Of a stretch of 64,000 nucleotides of DNA, positions 59,810 to 64,000 are shown in pieces (position 1 is the stretch's first letter; every line of letters begins with the position of its first letter). The notes beneath the pieces were generated by a model that saw nothing but the letters and a program-made list of their open reading frames with translations, did no database searches and was not told the origin of the DNA. A program made the position numbers and the translations under genes. Source of the stretch: JAIOIW01 sp050304175. Lineage in GTDB: Bacteria; Pseudomonadota; Alphaproteobacteria; Rhizobiales; Rhizobiaceae. Location of the stretch: contig JBNLDE010000053.1 in the NCBI GenBank assembly GCA_050304175.1, positions 1-64,000 of the forward strand, given 5' to 3'.

Positions 59810-61228
59810 CTAGCCGCCCTCGCCCGCCGCCTTGACCAGCGCCGCGACCAACCCCTGCGGCTTGTAGCCGAGCTTCGATGGCGTCAGGCCCATGCGCACG
59901 ACCACTAGGCCGTGCGATGGCGAGATCGCAACAGACTGGCCATCGTGACCCAGCGCCCAGAACATGTCGGCCGGCAGGTCGTAACCCTTGTCGGGGTCCT
60001 CCCCCTTTGGCGTTCCCGCTTCCGGGCCGCGCAGCCACACCTGGTGGCCGTATTCGGGTTTGCCCCATGTCGCCATCGAGGCCGGCGCCGGGCTGGCCAT
60101 CCAGTCGACATAGCCCGACGGCAGGATCGAACGCCCGTCCCAGGCGCCGCGTTGCGCCAGCAACAGACCGAGACGGGCCCAGTCGCGCGCCGTGGCGTAC
60201 AGGTAGGATGACCCGACGAAGGTGCCCGAGGCGTCCGCCTCAAGCACGGCACTCGACATCCCGATTGGATCGAACAGCGCGCGCCGGGGATAGCCGAGCG
60301 GATCGCCGTCCTTGACCGCCCGCATCCAGATGTTCGCCAGCATCACGGTGGTGCCCGACGAGTAGTTGAACAACCGGTCGTCTTCCGGGTTGCCGTTTTC
60401 CGGATCATACGGCTTGGACGCGGCGAACCCCGCCATGTCGTTGTTCAGGTAGAGCATGCGGGTGACGTCTGAGACATCGCCATAGCCCTCGTTCCAGGCA
60501 AGGCCGCTCGACATCTCCATCATCGCGGTCAGCGAGATATCCTTGCGCGCGTCGTCCTTCCAGGCCTCAAAAAGGCCGGTTTGGTCGAGCGCCAGGTCGC
60601 CGGATTTGACCAGCGTGCCGATGATCGAGCCCGTTACGGTTTTGGTCATTGACCAGCCGAGAAGGGGCGTGTCGCTGGAGAAGCCTGCGCCATAGCGCTC
60701 GCCGATGATCCGACCGTTTTGAACGACAACGACGGCGCGCATGCCCGGTCCGGTCAGGGACGGGTCGTCGAGGACATCGGCGATCGCAGGATCCTGCGAC
60801 GGATCTACTGCCCGGCCCTGTGGCCACAAGGCCTGCTCATCGCCCGGGGTCGGCGCAACGACCTTGACACCGATCTTTTGGGCCGCGGCGGCCTCGCCTT
60901 CCGGCACGTTTGCGCAGCCAAGCCCATCGCGGGCGACCGCCGTTCCGGTGCCGAACAGGCCGAGCAGGCTCGCGCGTACGGTCTTGCCGTCGATATCCAC
61001 GGTGATCGCCCTGAAGATCGGATGACCCGGCGCCTGCACATCGATTGCCATCACCTCATCGGCGTCGCGCCCGGCCACGAACACGCTGGAGCAGACGATC
61101 TTGGCGGCATAGTTCGTTGCCACGCGCACCAGATCCGGCGGCGAAACGGCAAGCCACACGGCGGCGCCCGCGACTGCGGCCACGACGATCGCCACCAGCC
61201 ATTTCAGCAGTTTTCCGATCACGCGCAT
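59810..61228 (-). CDS. Beta-lactamase-fold (class C / PBP4*-like) serine hydrolase
   Basis: A 472-residue membrane-anchored enzyme. ATG 61228 has GGGAG 6 bases upstream; the N-terminal helix LLKWLVAIVVAAVAGAAVWLA anchors it, with the catalytic domain outside the membrane. The active serine is Ser193 in GWSMTKTVTG (S-x-x-K, Lys196); FNYSSGT is the Tyr-containing motif and WALGHDGQS the third. Family members include esterases, D-aminopeptidases and carboxypeptidases, so activity on beta-lactams should not be assumed. Its start region overlaps the divergent GH25 promoter. Confidence 0.88.
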   Translation of the reverse strand: MRVIGKLLKWLVAIVVAAVAGAAVWLAVSPPDLVRVATNYAAKIVCSSVFVAGRDADEVMAIDVQAPGHPIFRAITVDIDGKTVRASLLGLFGTGTAVARDGLGCANVPEGEAAAAQKIGVKVVAPTPGDEQALWPQGRAVDPSQDPAIADVLDDPSLTGPGMRAVVVVQNGRIIGERYGAGFSSDTPLLGWSMTKTVTGSIIGTLVKSGDLALDQTGLFEAWKDDARKDISLTAMMEMSSGLAWNEGYGDVSDVTRMLYLNNDMAGFAASKPYDPENGNPEDDRLFNYSSGTTVMLANIWMRAVKDGDPLGYPRRALFDPIGMSSAVLEADASGTFVGSSYLYATARDWARLGLLLAQRGAWDGRSILPSGYVDWMASPAPASMATWGKPEYGHQVWLRGPEAGTPKGEDPDKGYDLPADMFWALGHDGQSVAISPSHGLVVVRMGLTPSKLGYKPQGLVAALVKAAGEGG

Positions 61229-61408
61229 CGAAATCTCCCAATCCGGACCGGCGCGACACCCGGTCATGCACCGCCGCCGACCACGCCGCAATTTGCACCA
61301 GATTGAATGCCATCCGGCAAGGGGGCGCAAGGTTACGCAACGGCCGGTTCAACTGCAGTTCAAGTTCCGCTAGTGTGCGATTGCGTCCGATTCACGGGGG
61401 ACCAGCGA

Positions 61409-62287
61409 TTGCGCCGTCTGCTGCCGATTCTGCTTTCCGTTCTGCTGGCTGCCTGTTCCACGTCGGGCAAGGACGTGCTTGACCTTGCCGCGGCACCGGA
61501 AAACAAGGTTGCGGCCGGCGCCGCGGCGGCCGATGAGGCGGCCGGGGATACCGGCGCGGATACCGAAACCCGTGTCGCGTCGCTACCGACGACAGCCTAC
61601 GCGCCGCGCTTCCGCGACAATGATCCGCACGACTGGACCGGCACTTCGCCCTGGGCCTATCCGGTCCACGGCATCGATGTCGCCAAGTACCAGAACGCCG
61701 TGAACTGGCGCTCGGTGCGGGCCGCGGGCATCTCCTTCGCCTATATCAAGGCGACCGAAGGCGGCGACAGGGTCGATGACCGGTTCAAGGAGAACTGGAG
61801 AGGCGCCAAGCACGCCGGCGTCCATCGCGGCGCCTACCATTTCTTTTACTTCTGCCGGCCGGCCTTTCAGCAGGCGCGCTGGTTCATCCGCAACGTGCCG
61901 AAGGAGAAAGGCAGCCTGCCCCATGTTCTCGACATGGAATGGAACCATAAATCCCCCACCTGCAAATTCCGGCCGGAACCTGCCGCCGTGCGCAAGGAAA
62001 TGAGCGTCTTTATCGATCGCGTTGCCCGCCACTACGGCAAAAAACCGATCGTCTACACCACGCTCGATTTCTACCGCGACAACGAGTTGTGGAAATTCAA
62101 GGGCGCCGATTTCTGGCTGCGTTCGGTCGCCGGTCACCCAGCCGAGAAATATCCCAATGAGCGCTGGACCTTCTGGCAATACACCGGAACCGGCGTCGTG
62201 CCCGGGGTCAGCGGCGATACTGACATCAACGTGTTCCGCGGCAGCAAGGCGCAATGGAACGACTGGGTGAAAAAAAACGCACTTTGA
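61409..62287 (+). CDS. GH25 muramidase (lysozyme) lipoprotein
   Basis: A 292-residue lipoprotein. TTG 61409 is taken as start because GGGGGA lies 7 bases upstream and it gives a compact lipoprotein signal (LRRLLPILLSVLLAAC, Cys16); the ATG 102 bases earlier would put a long polar tail before the signal. The GH25 barrel (about 85-290) has YPVHGIDVAKYQNAVNW, FAYIKATEGGDRVDDRF, GAYHFFYF and the catalytic LDMEW. It cuts the MurNAc-GlcNAc bond. It precedes an MltB-like gene by 76 bases on the same strand. Confidence 0.92.
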   Translation: MRRLLPILLSVLLAACSTSGKDVLDLAAAPENKVAAGAAAADEAAGDTGADTETRVASLPTTAYAPRFRDNDPHDWTGTSPWAYPVHGIDVAKYQNAVNWRSVRAAGISFAYIKATEGGDRVDDRFKENWRGAKHAGVHRGAYHFFYFCRPAFQQARWFIRNVPKEKGSLPHVLDMEWNHKSPTCKFRPEPAAVRKEMSVFIDRVARHYGKKPIVYTTLDFYRDNELWKFKGADFWLRSVAGHPAEKYPNERWTFWQYTGTGVVPGVSGDTDINVFRGSKAQWNDWVKKNAL

Positions 62288-62363
62288 AGATCAATGACGG
62301 GACACGGCAGAGGCCGGCGCCACGCCGCCATCCGTGACCGGGGGACAAACAGGGAGATTGCCG

Positions 62364-63536
62364 ATGTCGCTTCGCATTTTTTCCATCGCCGCCATGCTTG
62401 CCATGCTGGCCGCCATGCCGGCCCGGGCCCAGCAGTGCGGCGGCGAGCTTGGCCAGTGGATGGCCGGCCTGAGAGCCGAAGCGAAGGCGGCAGGTGTCGG
62501 GCAGCGCGGACTCGCGGCCTTTGAAACGGCACGCTACAGCAAGAAGGTCATCGGCCGCGATCGCTCCCAGGGGGTGTTCGCCCAGACTTTCGACAAGTTT
62601 TCCAGTCGCTCCGTCTCAAGCTACCGCTTGAAACACGGCGCAGCCAACCTGAAGAAATATGCCAAGATTTTTGCCCGCGCCGAACGCGACTATGGCGTGC
62701 CCGGCCCGGTGATCACAGCGTTCTGGGCGCTGGAAACTGATTTCGGCGCAGTCCAGGGCGATTTCGACACGCTTGATGCGCTGACGACGCTGGCCTACGA
62801 CTGCCGCCGTCCGCAGTTGTTCCGGCCCCAGCTCATCGCCCTGCTGAAACTGTTCGACCGCGGCGACTATCCGGTCAACGTCCAGGGCGCGTGGGCCGGC
62901 GAGATCGGCCAGGTGCAGATCCTGCCCTCCGACATTCTCAAGCACGGGGTCGACGGCGACGGCGACGGCCATGTCGATCTCAGGAACTCCGAGGCCGACG
63001 TGATCCTGACGGCGGCAAAGTTCATCAAGGATCTCGGTTGGCGAGCCGGCGAACCCTGGCTGCAGGAAGTCCGCCTGACCCGCGACCTTCCTTGGGAACA
63101 AACCGGCCGCACCACGCGCCTGCCGGTATCGCAGTGGCAAGCCCGGGGCGTCGAACCGCGCACCGGCAAGCTCCCGGCAAATCTCGACGCGAGCCTGATC
63201 CTGCCGATGGGCAAGGACGGACCGGCGTTCCTCGCCTATCCCAATTACGACGTCTATCTGGAGTGGAACCAGTCCTTCGTCTACACGCTGTCGGCGGCCT
63301 ATCTGGCCACCCGCTTCGCCGGTGCGCCCAAGGTCGACATGCGCAACCCGTCGCCCGGACTGACCATTGACGGGATGAAGGCGCTGCAAAGGAAGCTCGA
63401 AGCCCGCGGCCACGATGTCGGCAAGATCGACGGCGTGCTCGGCATCGGCACCCGCGAAGCAGTCCGCGCCGAACAACAGCGCCTGGGCTTCCCGGTCGAT
63501 GGCTGGCCGACGCGCGCGTTGGTCGATTCGCTGTAG
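62364..63536 (+). CDS. Lytic murein transglycosylase, MltB family, with PG-binding domain
   Basis: A 390-residue secreted muramidase; GGGAG lies 7 bases before ATG 62364, which starts a signal peptide (MSLRIFSIAAMLAMLAAMPARA). The SLT_2 domain (about 25-320) has the catalytic Glu124 in FWALETDFGAVQG, then AGEIGQVQILPSDILKHGVDGDGDGHVDL. A C-terminal PG_binding_1 domain (about 330-388) follows: GLTIDGMKALQRKLEARGHDVGKIDGVLGIGTREAVRAEQQ. There is no lipobox, so it is probably soluble in the periplasm rather than lipid-anchored like E. coli MltB. Confidence 0.94.
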   Translation: MSLRIFSIAAMLAMLAAMPARAQQCGGELGQWMAGLRAEAKAAGVGQRGLAAFETARYSKKVIGRDRSQGVFAQTFDKFSSRSVSSYRLKHGAANLKKYAKIFARAERDYGVPGPVITAFWALETDFGAVQGDFDTLDALTTLAYDCRRPQLFRPQLIALLKLFDRGDYPVNVQGAWAGEIGQVQILPSDILKHGVDGDGDGHVDLRNSEADVILTAAKFIKDLGWRAGEPWLQEVRLTRDLPWEQTGRTTRLPVSQWQARGVEPRTGKLPANLDASLILPMGKDGPAFLAYPNYDVYLEWNQSFVYTLSAAYLATRFAGAPKVDMRNPSPGLTIDGMKALQRKLEARGHDVGKIDGVLGIGTREAVRAEQQRLGFPVDGWPTRALVDSL

Positions 63537-63635
63537 GAACCTGGCCGCTAAGTTCCACGTTCCTCGGGGCGGTCGTGCAAAACGCTCGGAACAGGGCGGC
63601 GGCGGCACAGGATTTTGCCGGAGGGGGATTTGGCC

Positions 63636-64000
63636 GTGTCCGATCGCGAGAACAGTCAACCGCTCAATATCGTCGGCGCGCTAACCGCCCTGCTCGCCTG
63701 CCAGCTGGCCGGCGAAGCGCTCGTTCTTGTCCTGCGTCAGCTCTTCCCGGGCTTCGCCTTTCCCGGTCCCGTCGCCGGGATGGCGCTGCTGTTTGTCGCG
63801 CTGTTGTTGCGCGGCGGTCCGGGAGCGAGCCTGGATGCTGCTTCGCGGGCGATATTGCGCAACCTGTCGCTGCTGTTCGTGCCGGCAGCCGTCGGCATCG
63901 TGCAATACGGCGACATGCTGGCCCGCTTCGGTTTTGCGCTGATCGTTGCGCTCGTCGTCTCCACCATCCTGACCCTCCTGGTCACCGTCGGTGTTTTCCT
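63636..64000 (+). CDS. CidA/LrgA family membrane protein, 3' end cut off
   Basis: 121 codons are visible from GTG 63636 (GGAGGGGG 8 bases upstream); the next TTG upstream is too close to that site. Four hydrophobic segments are visible, with FPGPVAGMALLFVALLLRGG in the position of the conserved 'PGxxxGMxxLfxll' motif of LrgA and FVPAAVGIVQYGDML later. Members form holin-like or export complexes with an LrgB partner, usually the next gene downstream, which would be outside this window. Its role in murein hydrolase control is known from Gram-positives and not shown here. Confidence 0.85.
   Translation, partial: MSDRENSQPLNIVGALTALLACQLAGEALVLVLRQLFPGFAFPGPVAGMALLFVALLLRGGPGASLDAASRAILRNLSLLFVPAAVGIVQYGDMLARFGFALIVALVVSTILTLLVTVGVF

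Noticed and set aside
59810..61228. Annotation as a beta-lactamase resistance gene
   Set aside because: The S-x-x-K fold is shared with many esterases and peptidases, and the chain lacks features that would single out beta-lactam hydrolysis.

Overview
The window is chromosomal DNA from a GC-rich alphaproteobacterium, most likely of the order Hyphomicrobiales (Rhizobiales). The evidence is gene order and protein type: a full mraZ-to-ftsZ division and cell-wall (dcw) cluster that continues into lpxC, bamD, recN and ligA; an FtsZ with a long C-terminal extension; an RNase P RNA of bacterial class A beside mraZ; and a DUF1127 small protein. Nothing identifies the genus. I saw no tRNA or rRNA genes, insertion sequences, prophage, integrase or CRISPR array. 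All coding is ordinary chromosomal coding with tight 1-4 base overlaps.

Left part (1-15.3 kb): a cut-off glutamine amidotransferase gene diverges from isocitrate lyase (glyoxylate shunt). An alpha/beta hydrolase follows, then a minus-strand group (site-2 protease with CBS domains, cytochrome b561, DUF2189 membrane protein, hexapeptide acetyltransferase, CreA). A plus-strand group carries a tiny membrane protein, an SCO-type copper chaperone and prmA. After a DUF1127 gene and an Xaa-Pro aminopeptidase comes a nitrite-reduction locus: an NsrR-type nitric-oxide sensor, copper nitrite reductase nirK and nirV. It has a near-textbook operator set: a 13-bp perfect palindrome before nsrR, and an FNR/NnrR-type box plus an NsrR-like palindrome before nirK. 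A branched-chain amino acid exporter pair (azlCD) and an unknown secreted protein close this part.

Middle (15.3-43.2 kb), almost entirely minus strand: mraZ-rsmH-ftsL-ftsI-murE-murF-mraY-murD-ftsW-murG-murC-murB, then ddl-ftsQ-ftsA-ftsZ, lpxC, bamD, recN, a c-type cytochrome and ligA. This encodes peptidoglycan precursor synthesis, the division machinery, lipid A synthesis, outer-membrane assembly and DNA repair. The run is broken between murB and ddl by a convergent chemoreceptor gene on the other strand. Four ATGGG repeats at 9-10 bp spacing upstream of mraZ look like MraZ operator boxes.

Right part (43.5-64 kb): a PLP-dependent transsulfuration-type enzyme, rnpB, and a cell-wall hydrolase set (SLT transglycosylase, AmpD-like amidase). 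Then a DjlA-like co-chaperone, an aldo/keto reductase, a small lipoprotein, and a catabolic locus in which a TRAP transporter plus MarR-like regulator diverge from a fused hydantoinase/oxoprolinase, with a 17-bp palindrome between them. A 96-bp near-copy of the hydantoinase 3' end lies 621 bp downstream and supplies the start codon of a YihY-family membrane protein. The end holds a CCC1/VIT1-type transporter, a PPi-type phosphofructokinase, a beta-lactamase-fold hydrolase, a GH25 lipoprotein, an MltB-type transglycosylase and a cut-off LrgA/CidA-family gene.

No clearly new multi-gene system was found. The most informative signals are the nitric-oxide/anaerobic regulatory sites (including one before an otherwise anonymous cytochrome c), the chemoreceptor inside the dcw cluster, and the duplicated hydantoinase tail.
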